From positions 1 through 64,000 of the forward strand of contig SAJS01000022.1 of NCBI GenBank assembly GCA_004017535.1: a stretch of 64,000 nucleotides of DNA, in the 5' to 3' direction. Below are positions 7,918-16,728 of this stretch, piece after piece; within the stretch, counting starts at the first letter, position 1, and every line of letters begins with the position of its first letter. This DNA comes from Mesorhizobium sp. Lineage in GTDB: Bacteria > Pseudomonadota > Alphaproteobacteria > Rhizobiales > Rhizobiaceae. The position numbers and the translations under genes were made by a program. Below the pieces are notes generated by a model, which had not been told where the DNA came from, searched no databases, and was given only the letters and a program-made list of their open reading frames with translations.

Positions 7918-9060
7918 TTGGTCCAGTCGGTTCTGTTCTTCGCACTCGGTTTCCTGTGCGCCGTTTTCCTGGTGTCGCTGATCGCGCCGGCGGTCTGGCG
8001 GCGGGCTGTCGTGCTGACGCGCAGGCGGCTGGAGGCATCGCTGCCGCTGACACAAGCCGAGATCCAGGCGGACAAGGATCGGGTCCGGGCGGAATATGCC
8101 ATGACGACGCGCCGGCTGGAGATAACCGTCAAGAACCTGCAGGAGAAGGTGGCCGAGCAGGTGGTGGAGATCGCTCGCGGGCACGAGGCCCTGAAGGGGC
8201 TCGCGGTCGAAACGAAGGACAAGAACCAGGCGCTCTCCGATTTGCAGGCCAAAAATGCGGAGCTCAGGCAACGCGAGGAGGATTTGCACCGCCTCTCGGA
8301 AAAGCACGCGCAGGCCGAGCGGGCGTTGGAGAAGCGCGCGCTGGAGCTGCAGAAGCTAGAGCAGATGTATGATGACGCCAGCTTCTCGTCCTCGAACCGC
8401 CAGATCGAGCTGGTTGCCCGCGAATCCGAGCTGGAAAAGCTCGCCAGCGACATCGCGTTGCTCAAGGGCCAGCGCAAGGAGGCGGACCGCCACAGCCAGG
8501 AGATCGCCTCGGAAAGCAAGGCTGCGCGCGAAGCGTTGAAGGTCGAGAAGAAGAAAACGGCCGAGCTCGAGAAGAAGATGGAGCGGCTGCTCGCCACCCT
8601 TGCCGATCGTGAGGAGAAGCTCGACCGGCGCGAGAAGGACCTTGCTCGAATGCGCGAACGTTCGAAGGGAACCGCCGTGGCAAACGGCCTCGCGCGGCTG
8701 ACTGCCGGCTCGGACGCGAAAAGCCACGATGTCGATAAGGCGATCGCCAAGCTCGAGGCCGACCGGGAACGGCTGGAGGCAAGGCTGACGGCGCTGGCGC
8801 GTGAGAACAAGCGGCTGAAAACCGATCTTGCCGCCTCGGGGACACCAATGCCGGAATCGGCGGGCGACGCACGCTCCGGCGCCGGACTTCGCGAGCAAAT
8901 GAACGAACTGGCGGCCGAGGTCGTCAATCTGACGATGAAGCTCGAAGGGCCGGATTCCCCTATCGCCAAGGCCCTGGCGAGTGACGGGCAGCAGAATGGG
9001 CGCGGCATCAGCCTTGCCGACCGCGTGAGGGCTTTGCAGAAGGCCGGCTCGTCCAACTGA
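7918..9060 (+). CDS. Membrane-anchored long coiled-coil protein
   Basis: A 380-residue protein with one N-terminal membrane segment (about residues 4-24). A long, charged, heptad-like coiled coil follows to about residue 280, with a less ordered tail. An in-frame TAG at 7909-7911 forces the start to TTG at 7918; no ATG or GTG fits. No enzymatic motif is visible. The topology, a membrane anchor with a cytosolic coiled coil, recalls division or envelope scaffold proteins. Proximity to eipA, chpT and ctrA suggests an envelope or cell-cycle role, but that is inference; I do not recognise the family. Confidence 0.75.
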   Translation: MVQSVLFFALGFLCAVFLVSLIAPAVWRRAVVLTRRRLEASLPLTQAEIQADKDRVRAEYAMTTRRLEITVKNLQEKVAEQVVEIARGHEALKGLAVETKDKNQALSDLQAKNAELRQREEDLHRLSEKHAQAERALEKRALELQKLEQMYDDASFSSSNRQIELVARESELEKLASDIALLKGQRKEADRHSQEIASESKAAREALKVEKKKTAELEKKMERLLATLADREEKLDRREKDLARMRERSKGTAVANGLARLTAGSDAKSHDVDKAIAKLEADRERLEARLTALARENKRLKTDLAASGTPMPESAGDARSGAGLREQMNELAAEVVNLTMKLEGPDSPIAKALASDGQQNGRGISLADRVRALQKAGSSN

Positions 9061-9103
9061 GGAAGGGGGGTCGCGGTGCGCTCCCAGATCGTTCCGCGGA
9101 CTG

Positions 9104-9901
9104 CTACCGGTTTGAAAAGTGATGCAGGGCGATCGCCGAAGCCGCCGCGACGTTAAGGCTGTCGAACCCTTCCGCCATGGCGATCCGTACCGCGTGCAGT
9201 CTGGCAAGCAGCTCTTGTGGCAGGCCTTCGCCTTCAGTGCCGAGATAGAGCGCCAGCCTCGATGGCCGCTCCGCATCGCGGATGTCGGTTGCGCCACGCG
9301 GCGAGAGCGCGAACTGGCTGAAGCCAAGCTGGTCGAGCGTCGCGGTGAAGGCTGCGGTATCGTTGAAGGACGCGAAGGGAACCTTCAGCGCCGCGCCGAC
9401 GGAAACGCGGATCGCCTTGCGGTAAAGCGGATCGCAGCAGGTTCGGTCGAGCAGCACCGCGTCCGCGCCGAAGGCCGCGGCATTGCGGAAGATCGCCCCC
9501 ATATTGTCGTGATTGGAGATGCCGACCAGGACGACGGCCAAGGCTTGCCGAGGCAAGTCTTGCACCAGAAGCTCGGCGGGCGCCGGATCGCCGCGCACGC
9601 CGATCGCCAGGACGCCGCGATGCATGTGGAAGCCGGCGATCCGGTCCATGACCTCGCCGGCCGCGACATAGACCGGGAAATCCGAAGGCGCCTTGCGCAG
9701 GATCGCCTGCAGGCCCGCCAGCCGGTTTTCGAGGATAAGAGCCGACTCGGCGGCGAAGCGCCCTGTCGACAGCAAGAGGTCCAGCACCACCTTGCCCTCG
9801 GCGACGAAGCGGCCCTGCCTACCGACGAGGTCGCGCTCGCGGATGTCGAGATAGGCGGCGACGCGCGGGTCCTCAGGATCGTCGATAGCGATGAGGTTCA
9901 T
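9104..9901 (-). CDS. TrmH/SpoU-family RNA 2'-O-methyltransferase
   Basis: A 265-residue SPOUT methyltransferase using S-adenosylmethionine to methylate ribose in rRNA or tRNA. All three SpoU motifs are visible: motif 1 in GISNHDNMGAIFRNAAAFGA, motif 2 in KAIRVSVGAALKVPF, motif 3 in LGTEGEGLP and SLNVAAASAIALH. An N-terminal substrate-binding part precedes them, as in RlmB-type enzymes. The exact RNA target cannot be read from sequence. The gene ends close to, and convergent with, the coiled-coil gene. Confidence 0.9.
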   Translation of the reverse strand: MNLIAIDDPEDPRVAAYLDIRERDLVGRQGRFVAEGKVVLDLLLSTGRFAAESALILENRLAGLQAILRKAPSDFPVYVAAGEVMDRIAGFHMHRGVLAIGVRGDPAPAELLVQDLPRQALAVVLVGISNHDNMGAIFRNAAAFGADAVLLDRTCCDPLYRKAIRVSVGAALKVPFASFNDTAAFTATLDQLGFSQFALSPRGATDIRDAERPSRLALYLGTEGEGLPQELLARLHAVRIAMAEGFDSLNVAAASAIALHHFSNR

Positions 9902-9954
9902 GCAGGCCTCGCCGAAGATTGGTCAGCGAGGTAATGATCTGCTGGAGCCGCGGG

Positions 9955-10293
9955 TCAAGCCCCGGCGCGCCGCAACCGATAGGCCATCTGGGAGAGATCG
10001 CCGTCGCCGAAAATCCCTTCCAACATACGCAGCAATTCGCGCACCGCTTCGGATTTGCAGGAATAGTAGATCATCTGGCGGTCGCGCCGGGTCTCGACAA
10101 GATCGAGCGCCCTCAGCTTGGCGAGATGCTGCGACAGCGCGGACTGGCTGAGCTGCACCTTTTCGGCGATGGCGCCGACCGACATTTCGTCGTCGATCAG
10201 ATAGGCCACGATCAGCAAACGCTTTTCGTTACCCATGAGAGTGAGAAAGGCGGCGGCCGATTCCGCATTGGCCATTAGTTTGTTTGAGATCAT
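9955..10293 (-). CDS. ArsR/SmtB-family transcriptional regulator
   Basis: A 112-residue winged-helix repressor. The core NEKRLLIVAYLI, then AIAEKVQLSQSALSQHLAKLRALDLVETRRDRQMIYY, is the ArsR helix-turn-helix and wing. The metal-binding ELCVCDL motif is absent, and the only cysteine is Cys79 in YYSCKSE, so it is more like the non-metal members (NolR or BigR type). It lies 53 bases upstream of the methyltransferase gene on the same strand and might be co-transcribed. Target genes are unknown. Confidence 0.88.
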   Translation of the reverse strand: MISNKLMANAESAAAFLTLMGNEKRLLIVAYLIDDEMSVGAIAEKVQLSQSALSQHLAKLRALDLVETRRDRQMIYYSCKSEAVRELLRMLEGIFGDGDLSQMAYRLRRAGA

Positions 10294-10448
10294 AGATCCC
10301 CCAAGGGTCCTGGCTCATCCTGGCGCCAGGGGGCAATGGCGCCTGATTCCACAATGTTCAGATGTCGATAGGCGCTGAATCAGCGCCACAACAAAGGTAG
10401 ATCATTTCGTTTAAATCTCAAGCGTTGCTTTCGCTGGCGCGCGATCAA

Positions 10449-11219
10449 CTATCGCTCTTGCTCTGCCGCGCGTCCCGTCTTCGCCATCTCGACGAGCACC
10501 GAACGCAATTCGCGCGCGGCTTGCAAAGGCTGGGGAAAGAAGATCCTGCAGGTCGCGTCCGGGGCGGCGAGATCCATGCCGTCGGCATCGAAGCCGGTGA
10601 CGGTCCAGCCGTCGCCCGCGGCGCCGCCGAGGTGACGGGCATAAAGGGCAATCGCGTCACGATGGTCGGCATTCATGTGATCGAGTGCTGCCTGCTCGCT
10701 GCAGGCCAGCTCCTCGGCAAGGGCGCTGCCGGTGATAAAATCATCGCGGTCGAGAAGATAGGCCTTGCCGAAGCCGCCATTCAGGCTGGCGAGTCCTGGC
10801 TCGAGCCGGAAGAACGAGAAATCGCCGAGTCCGGCATAAAGCTTGGCCTTCGGATTGCGATTGAGGTAGCGGCGTTCGGCTCGAACCTGGTCGGCCGATC
10901 CCCGTTCCAGCCGCACGGCCCGGCAGGCCAGGCTGATGCGCGGATGCGCCAGCGGATCGCCCTTGCCGGGTTCGCCAAGCAGCAGCGAGCAGCGCGGATC
11001 GGCGACAAGCGCACCGGTGTGCGCGGACAGCATCGAGACCAGGATCAGCGGCGCGCCGTCGATGTCGGTGGCGACGCCGACCCTGCTCGCCAGCGGCGCG
11101 CCGGTGCCGGGCTCGATAACCGCGAGCGCGCCGAAACGCGCCGAGCGGATCAGGGTTTTCGCCAGCCTGATCGCCTCGGCGTCGGTCTGGCGAATGACAT
11201 CTTTTTTCCGTTCGGTCAC
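10449..11219 (-). CDS. HugZ-like pyridoxamine 5'-phosphate oxidase-fold protein
   Basis: A 256-residue protein with a split-barrel flavin/heme-binding domain (about residues 15-160, including GALAVI, SRVGVATD and SMLSAHTGAL) followed by a DUF2470 domain (DHMNADHRDAIALYARHLGG). This two-part layout is that of HugZ/HutZ heme-utilisation proteins and their non-heme relatives. The MNADH motif near the start of the second domain is characteristic. A role in heme breakdown is possible, but no heme transport gene is near. It lies upstream of the ArsR gene on the same strand, 155 bases away. Confidence 0.82.
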   Translation of the reverse strand: MTERKKDVIRQTDAEAIRLAKTLIRSARFGALAVIEPGTGAPLASRVGVATDIDGAPLILVSMLSAHTGALVADPRCSLLLGEPGKGDPLAHPRISLACRAVRLERGSADQVRAERRYLNRNPKAKLYAGLGDFSFFRLEPGLASLNGGFGKAYLLDRDDFITGSALAEELACSEQAALDHMNADHRDAIALYARHLGGAAGDGWTVTGFDADGMDLAAPDATCRIFFPQPLQAARELRSVLVEMAKTGRAAEQER

Positions 11220-11255
11220 AAGCTCACCTGAGATAAGTTGATTTCTATTATCCGG

Positions 11256-12443
11256 TTATCGGCCGAGCACACCCGCCTTTGCAAGGGCCGCGATTTCGTC
11301 CTGGCTCAAGCCAAGACGGGCCAATATGCTTGCGCTATCGCGATCGGCGGCGGCCGGTGCTGCCGCGGCCGCTGCTGGGTCTTGCGAGAAACGCGGCGCC
11401 GGCGCGGGGCGCTCGAACCTGCCAGACGTCACAAAGCTTTGCCTGGCGCGATTGTGCGGGTGGTTCCTGGCTTCGACCAGCGACAGCACGGGCGCGACAC
11501 AGGCATCGGACGCGGCGAAAAGCTCGGCCCACTCGTCGCGCGTTTTCTCCCCGACCCGCTCGGCAATGGCGGCGCGCATCGCGGGCCACGATGATTTGTC
11601 ATATTGGCTGCCGACAAAATGCCCGGCGAGCGGCAGCAGCCTGGCGAATTCGCTGAAGAAACGCGGTTCGAGGCAGCCAACGGCAATGTGCCTAGCGTCC
11701 GCCGTCTCATATGTGTCGTAGAACGGCGCGCCCGAATCGAGCAGGTTCTCGCCGCGCCTGTCGTTCCACAGACCAGCGGCCATGTAAGCGTGGATGGGTG
11801 CGGCGAGCATTGAGGCCCCCTCGATCATTGAGGCATCGACCACCTGGCCCTTTCCGGTCAGCGAACGCTGGAAAAGGGCGGCGAGCACGCCAGAGATCAG
11901 CATCATGGCGCCGCCGCCTTGATCCGCGACGAGATTGAGTGGCGGCACGGGCGGCGCGTCCTTCCTGCCGATCGCGTGCAGCAGGCCTGCATAGGCGAGA
12001 TAGGTGATGTCATGCCCGGCTCGCCCGGACAGCGGTCCGTCCTGGCCGAACCCGGTCAGGCGGCCATAGATCAGCGCCGGATTGCGTTGGAGCAGGATAT
12101 CGGGCCCTAGGCCGAGACGCTCCATCACACCAGGGCGGAACCCTTCGACAAGCAAGTCGGCCCATGCCGCGAGCCGAAGCAACAGCTCCGCGCCCGCCGG
12201 ACGCTTGAGGTCGAACTTGAGGATGGAACGGCCGTGGCGGTCGAGGTCGTATTCTTCCGGCAGGTTCAAAAGCGGCTGGCCGGCATCGGCGCGTTCGATG
12301 CGCAGCACGTCGGCGCCCATCTCGGCCAGCATCAGGGCGGCAAGCGGCACCGGGCCGAGCCCGGCCATCTCGATGACTTTCAGGCCGGCAAGCGGGCCTG
12401 TCCTTTCGGTGGAAACACCGGCACCTGTCGGCGATCGGGTCAT
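11256..12443 (-). CDS. CaiB/BaiF CoA-transferase family, alpha-methylacyl-CoA racemase-like
   Basis: A 395-residue class III CoA-transferase-fold enzyme. The start GPLAGLKVIEMAGLGP, the segment LLVEGFRPGVMERLGLG and the active region GFGQDGPLSGRAGHDITYLAYAG..H match alpha-methylacyl-CoA racemase, where His and Asp act as catalytic bases. It would epimerise 2-methyl-branched acyl-CoAs for beta-oxidation. A 4-base gap separates it from the upstream hydroxyacyl-CoA dehydrogenase gene (12448-13209), so the two are probably one transcript. Confidence 0.88.
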   Translation of the reverse strand: MTRSPTGAGVSTERTGPLAGLKVIEMAGLGPVPLAALMLAEMGADVLRIERADAGQPLLNLPEEYDLDRHGRSILKFDLKRPAGAELLLRLAAWADLLVEGFRPGVMERLGLGPDILLQRNPALIYGRLTGFGQDGPLSGRAGHDITYLAYAGLLHAIGRKDAPPVPPLNLVADQGGGAMMLISGVLAALFQRSLTGKGQVVDASMIEGASMLAAPIHAYMAAGLWNDRRGENLLDSGAPFYDTYETADARHIAVGCLEPRFFSEFARLLPLAGHFVGSQYDKSSWPAMRAAIAERVGEKTRDEWAELFAASDACVAPVLSLVEARNHPHNRARQSFVTSGRFERPAPAPRFSQDPAAAAAAPAAADRDSASILARLGLSQDEIAALAKAGVLGR

Positions 12444-12447
12444 CCCG

Positions 12448-13209
12448 CTATTTCGGCGCCATGCGGATGGCGCCGTCGAGGCGGATGGTCTCGCCGTTCA
12501 GCATCTGATTTTCGATGATGTGGAGGGCAAGGGCGGCATATTCCGCCGGCTCGCCGAGCCGCGGCGGGAAGGGCACAGCGGCGCCGAGCGAATCCTGCAC
12601 GTCCTGCGGCATGCCGGCCATCATCGGCGTCTTGAAGATGCCGGGCGCGATGGTGCAGACGCGAATGCCGGATCGCGCCAGATCGCGCGCGACCGGCAGC
12701 GTCATGCCGACGACGCCGCCCTTGGAAGCGGAATAGGCGGCTTGCCCGATCTGGCCGTCATAGGCGGCAACAGAGGCGGTGTTGACGATGACGCCGCGCT
12801 CGCCCCCGGCAAGCGGATCGAGGTTCGCCGCCCGATCGGCAACGAGGCGGATCATGTTGAACGTGCCGATCAGGTTGATCTCGATAACTTTGCGGTACTG
12901 GTCGAGCGGATGCGGTCCGTCCTTGCCGATCGTCTTCACACCGATGGCGATGCCGGCGCAATTGACCAGGATGCGCGGTTCACCGAGCTTTGCAGCCACT
13001 CCGGCGATCGCGGCCGTGGCGCTGTCGCCGCTAGAGACGTCGCATTGGACGGCAATGCCGCCGATGTCGACTGCGACCTTCGCCGCGCGCTCGATGCCGA
13101 CATCGAGGATGGCAACGCGAGCACCCTTGTCGGCAAGCGTGCGCGCCGTCGCCTCGCCAAGACCCGAACCGCCGCCGGTGACGATCGCAATCTGGCCGTT
13201 CGGGTTCAT
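12448..13209 (-). CDS. 3-hydroxyacyl-CoA dehydrogenase type-2-like SDR
   Basis: A 253-residue short-chain dehydrogenase. The NAD site TGGGSGLG is at residues 11-18; NCAG, the catalytic Ser and YSASK follow in the usual order. The sequence as a whole ([40 protein letters not shown]) closely follows the HSD17B10/HADH2 type, which oxidises 3-hydroxyacyl-CoA in fatty-acid and isoleucine breakdown. It lies 4 bases upstream of the racemase-like gene, supporting a shared acyl-CoA pathway. Confidence 0.88.
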   Translation of the reverse strand: MNPNGQIAIVTGGGSGLGEATARTLADKGARVAILDVGIERAAKVAVDIGGIAVQCDVSSGDSATAAIAGVAAKLGEPRILVNCAGIAIGVKTIGKDGPHPLDQYRKVIEINLIGTFNMIRLVADRAANLDPLAGGERGVIVNTASVAAYDGQIGQAAYSASKGGVVGMTLPVARDLARSGIRVCTIAPGIFKTPMMAGMPQDVQDSLGAAVPFPPRLGEPAEYAALALHIIENQMLNGETIRLDGAIRMAPK

Positions 13210-13236
13210 GCAAGCCTCCCAGGGTTTCGAATTATG

Positions 13237-13842
13237 CTACGAGGCGCGCAGGGGAGGCGCAACCGCAATGGCCGGCTCGATCGAGAGCTGCGCATTGCCG
13301 GCCGGCCGCGCCAGAGCCGGGGCAAATTCCGCGACCCTTGCAATGTTGGCGTGGCAGACCTCACCGGCAAAGCGGGCGACTGCGCCCGGCTTGATCTCGT
13401 GATGCAGCAGCCGGTCGAGATCGACCGGGCGCGGCATGGTGATCTGCCCGCGCGGGAAGCGCTTGAAGCCGAGGGGTCCATAATACGGCTCGTCGCCGAC
13501 CAGGATGACGGCAGGCGCGCCGGCCTTCCTGGCCGCTTCCAGCGCGATCGCGACCAGCTTGCGGCCGATGCCGAGATTCTTAAAAGCGGGGCGCACCGCA
13601 AGCGGGCCGAGCATCATGGCGCGTCCCGCGCCCGCGGCCACGCGCGTCATGCGCACCGAGGCGATCACCGTGTCGTCTTTGACGGCGACATAGGACATCG
13701 AGCGGTCATGCCCGCCCGACTCGCGGATCTTGTAGGCGGCAAGCACGAAGCGGCCCGGGCCGAAGGCCTCGTCGTTGATGGCTTCGATTTCAGCATCATG
13801 GGCCGGGGTTTCCGGCAGGTATTTCACGTCGGCAAGGCTCAT
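13237..13842 (-). CDS. GNAT-family N-acetyltransferase
   Basis: A 201-residue acetyltransferase. The acetyl-CoA binding motif is visible in MLGPLAVRPAFKNLGIGRKL, and the family segment GDEPYYGPLGFKRF follows. MSLADVKYLPETP at 13842 is taken as start, since the 13 residues encoded upstream are unlike the family. Proteins with this pattern are often annotated as YhbS-like; the substrate is unknown. The C-terminal 40 residues are Ala/Pro-rich and beyond the domain. It is 27 bases upstream of the dehydrogenase gene on the same strand and may head that operon. Confidence 0.85.
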   Translation of the reverse strand: MSLADVKYLPETPAHDAEIEAINDEAFGPGRFVLAAYKIRESGGHDRSMSYVAVKDDTVIASVRMTRVAAGAGRAMMLGPLAVRPAFKNLGIGRKLVAIALEAARKAGAPAVILVGDEPYYGPLGFKRFPRGQITMPRPVDLDRLLHHEIKPGAVARFAGEVCHANIARVAEFAPALARPAGNAQLSIEPAIAVAPPLRAS

Positions 13843-14134
13843 GGTCTTTGCGTTCCGGTATGCGAGGAAGGTTTGCTGCAAGCGGCAGCGTTCGCCAGTC
13901 AGCGCTTGTTAAGCGCGGGCGCCCTTTCGTCGTCGGTCGAACCGGATCAAGGCAAAGTCGAACATGGGCGCCTCCGCTAGCACCAATTTTGTGCCGCTGC
14001 AATCGGCGCTTTTTGTCTTTCTTTGTGTCATTTGAGGAGCTGGTTCGCCATTTTTGACGAACTGTTCAGCGCCGAAAGGCTTCGCCAACCCCGCTATCGG
14101 CCTAGATTATTGCGAACCACAGGGAGATTTCCGC

Positions 14135-15121
14135 ATGGGATTGCTGATCGAAGGCAAATGGCAGGACCGCCCGTTCGAGACCGACAGCGGCGGACGGTTC
14201 ATACGCAGAGAGTCGCAATGGCGCGATTGGATCACGCGTGACGGCAGTCCGGCGCAGGGCCGCAGGCGGGGCTTCAAGGCGGAACCCGGCCGTTATCACC
14301 TCTATGTCTCGCTCGCCTGCCCTTGGGCACACCGCACCTTGATCTTCCGTGCCCTGAAGAAGCTCGATGGCATCATCTCGGTATCGGTGGTGCACCACTT
14401 CATGGGCGAAAACGGCTGGACCTTCAAAGCCGAGGACGGCGCCACGGGCGACACGCTCTACGATCTCGATTTCCTGCACCAGATCTATGCCAAGGCCGAT
14501 CCGGCCTATTCAGGTCGCGTGACGGTGCCAGTGCTGTGGGACAAGCAGGAACAGACGATCGTCAACAACGAGTCCTCCGAGATCATCCGGATGCTCAACA
14601 CCGCCTTCGACGAATGGGGCGATGCAGGTCTCGACTTCTATCCTGCGGCGCTGCGCGCGGAGATCGACAGGATCAACGCTCAGGTCTACCCGGCAATCAA
14701 CAACGGCGTTTATCGCGCCGGCTTCGCCACCACGCAGGAGGCCTATGAGGAAGCTTTCGGCGAGCTGTTCCAGGCGCTCGACACGATCGAGGAGAGGTTG
14801 TCACGACAGCGCTATCTGGCCGGCGAACACATCACCGAGGCCGATTGGCGGCTGTTCACGACGCTGGTTCGTTTCGATCCGGTCTATGTCGGCCACTTCA
14901 AATGCAATCTGCGCCGCATCGCCGACTACCCGAACCTGTCGAATTATCTGCGCGACCTCTATCAGGTGCCCGGCGTGTCCGGCACCGTCAACCTGCACCA
15001 CATCAAGTCGCATTATTACGGCAGCCACAGATCGATCAATCCGACGGGAGTTGTCCCGGTGGGGCCGGAGCTAGATTATGCGGCCGCGCATGACCGGGGC
15101 AGGTTCAGGAAAGCGGCGTGA
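14135..15121 (+). CDS. Glutathionyl-hydroquinone reductase (YqjG/ECM4 type GST)
   Basis: A 328-residue omega/Xi-class glutathione transferase that reduces glutathionyl-hydroquinones. The catalytic cysteine lies in SLACPWAHRTL, the strict family signature. Other family marks are GEDGW-like GENGWTF, VPVLWDK, IVNNESSEIIRMLN and the C-terminal NLHHIKSHYYGSH. MGLLIEGKW at 14135, preceded by AGGGAG, is chosen over an in-frame start 81 bases upstream. It is convergent and abutting with the Nudix gene. Confidence 0.93.
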   Translation: MGLLIEGKWQDRPFETDSGGRFIRRESQWRDWITRDGSPAQGRRRGFKAEPGRYHLYVSLACPWAHRTLIFRALKKLDGIISVSVVHHFMGENGWTFKAEDGATGDTLYDLDFLHQIYAKADPAYSGRVTVPVLWDKQEQTIVNNESSEIIRMLNTAFDEWGDAGLDFYPAALRAEIDRINAQVYPAINNGVYRAGFATTQEAYEEAFGELFQALDTIEERLSRQRYLAGEHITEADWRLFTTLVRFDPVYVGHFKCNLRRIADYPNLSNYLRDLYQVPGVSGTVNLHHIKSHYYGSHRSINPTGVVPVGPELDYAAAHDRGRFRKAA

Positions 15122-15625
15122 TTACCAGTAGGGTGAGATGCGCTCCCCGCCAAATATCTCGGCCATCCTTCGGAGCGTCGCCGGGGTCGTGCCCTCCGGC
15201 AAGCGGTCGAGCGGGAAGAAGCCGGCCTCGGCGATCTCATGGTCGGGCAGTTTCGGCGCGGTCTGGCTGAAAGCTTCGATCAGATAAAGGCCGACATGGT
15301 CGCGCTTGCTGGAGCGGCGATTGAAATGCATCGACCTCAGCACCGGCGGCGCGAGCAGTGCGATGTTGCCTTCCTCGGCCAGCTCGCGCGTCAACGCTTC
15401 CTCGAGCGTCTCGCCGGACTCGACGCCGCCGCCGGGCAACTGCCAGCCGGGAACATAGGTGTGGCGGATCAGGAAGACGGCGTTGGAGGCACGTTCGTAG
15501 ACCAGGCCGCGCACGCCGAGCGTCATCGGGCGGCGCAACAGAAAGTAAAAATGGAAGAACCTGGCCCGCAGCCCCGGCCAGCCGGTCTGGCGGAAGGCCT
15601 CCTCAATGTCTGCCCGGTCGTTCAT
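15122..15625 (-). CDS. Nudix hydrolase
   Basis: A 167-residue pyrophosphohydrolase. The Nudix box reads GGVESGETLEEALTRELAEE then GNI; the metal-binding REL.EE core is intact, but the usual Gly of the last EExGU part is Asn, with Gly one place earlier. Leading residues (RGLVYE, VFLIRHTYVPGWQLPGGG) are typical. Substrate cannot be told. The start at 15625 (MNDRADIEE) is chosen, because codons further upstream run into a 105-bp repeat element. Confidence 0.88.
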   Translation of the reverse strand: MNDRADIEEAFRQTGWPGLRARFFHFYFLLRRPMTLGVRGLVYERASNAVFLIRHTYVPGWQLPGGGVESGETLEEALTRELAEEGNIALLAPPVLRSMHFNRRSSKRDHVGLYLIEAFSQTAPKLPDHEIAEAGFFPLDRLPEGTTPATLRRMAEIFGGERISPYW

Positions 15626-15635
15626 CGACCGATCC

Positions 15636-15740
15636 CCAAGCAGATGTTTGTGGGTTGCCCCACGAACATCTGCTTGGCCTTCTTCGTTTTTCGCAGGTTC
15701 TGGCCGCAAGACCGTGGGATGCCTTTGCGAAGCCTGCTTG
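15636..15740. repeat. 105-bp palindromic element, copy 1
   Basis: It starts with a 42-base palindrome (CCAAGCAGATG to CATCTGCTTGG) and continues with a weaker hairpin (GCAGG to CCTGC). A second copy of exactly the same length is at 56617-56721, and most positions agree. It lies between the divergent Nudix and metallophosphoesterase starts, so it sits among their promoters. I know of no name for it. Confidence 0.8.
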
Positions 15741-15795
15741 GGCGAACAGCAAAGGGTGAGTGGAAAGCCTCGCCGGCGTCGCTTAAGAAGGGGTC

Positions 15796-16728
15796 ATGTT
15801 CAGGCTTGCGCATATTTCCGATGCTCATCTGGGACCGCTGCCCGATGTAACCTATCGCGACCTCGCGTCCAAGCGCGTGCTGGGCTATGTCAACTGGCAG
15901 CGCAACCGACGCCGCCATATGCATGATGCCGTCATCGACACAATCGTCGCCGACATCAAGGCGAACGCGCCGGACCATCTCGCCGTCACCGGAGACCTCG
16001 TCAACCTGGCGCTCGACGGCGAGATCGAAATGGCCAAGCACTGGCTGGAAACGCTCGGATCGCCGCACGACGTTTCCGTGGTTCCCGGCAATCACGATGC
16101 CTATGTGCCGGGCGCCTTCGACAAGGTCTGCCGGGCCTGGGCTCCCTGGATGACGGGCGACGGCGTCAACAGTCCGGTCGACCGCAATTCCTTTCCATAT
16201 CTGCGCGTGCGCGACAATGTCGCGCTGATCGGCGTCACCACGGCGCGCGCCACGGCACCCTTCATGGCAAACGGCTTCTTCATGGAAGGGCAGGCCGAAC
16301 GGCTCGGCAAGGTCCTCGATGATACCGCGAAACAGGGACTCTTCCGGATCATCATGATCCACCACCCGCCGGTGCGCGGCGCGGTCCCGCAGCACAAGCG
16401 GCTGTTCGGCATTGCCCGGTTCCACAAGGTCGTCCGCCGGCATGGCGCGGAACTCGTCCTGCACGGCCACTCGCACCTGCCGTCCTTGTTCGCCATCGGC
16501 GCACGCGGCGCCAAGGTGCCGGTGGTAGGGGTCGCCGCCGCCGGCCAGGCGCCGGATGGCAAACATCCCGCGGCGCAGTACAACATGTTCGAAATCGGTG
16601 GTGAAAGGGGCAACTGGCGCCTGCGCCTGACCCGGCGCGGCCTGACCGGACCGGCCATGCCGCCGTCGGATCTCCAGACCATGGACCTCGACGTGCCGGC
16701 AGACGGGCGCCAGCTCGTCAGAAGCTGA
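15796..16728 (+). CDS. Calcineurin-like metallophosphoesterase
   Basis: A 310-residue binuclear-metal phosphoesterase. All metal-binding blocks are present in order: ISDAHLG near residue 10, GDLVN around 76, GNHDAY around 99, IMIHHPP around 194 and HGHSH around 226. The family includes 3',5'-cyclic nucleotide, lipid and exonuclease-type enzymes; it is closest in layout to the CpdA/Icc-like class, but substrate is unknown. Its end overlaps the convergent membrane-protein gene by 11 bases. Confidence 0.92.
   Translation: MFRLAHISDAHLGPLPDVTYRDLASKRVLGYVNWQRNRRRHMHDAVIDTIVADIKANAPDHLAVTGDLVNLALDGEIEMAKHWLETLGSPHDVSVVPGNHDAYVPGAFDKVCRAWAPWMTGDGVNSPVDRNSFPYLRVRDNVALIGVTTARATAPFMANGFFMEGQAERLGKVLDDTAKQGLFRIIMIHHPPVRGAVPQHKRLFGIARFHKVVRRHGAELVLHGHSHLPSLFAIGARGAKVPVVGVAAAGQAPDGKHPAAQYNMFEIGGERGNWRLRLTRRGLTGPAMPPSDLQTMDLDVPADGRQLVRS

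Noticed and set aside
6931-8307. 458-residue minus-strand frame
   Set aside because: Antisense to eipA and the coiled-coil gene, with no domain or start signal.
12082-13980. 632-residue open frame on the plus strand
   Set aside because: It runs antisense to the CoA-transferase-like, dehydrogenase and GNAT genes, and its Asp/Arg/Gly-rich sequence has no family features. Long antisense frames are expected at this GC content.
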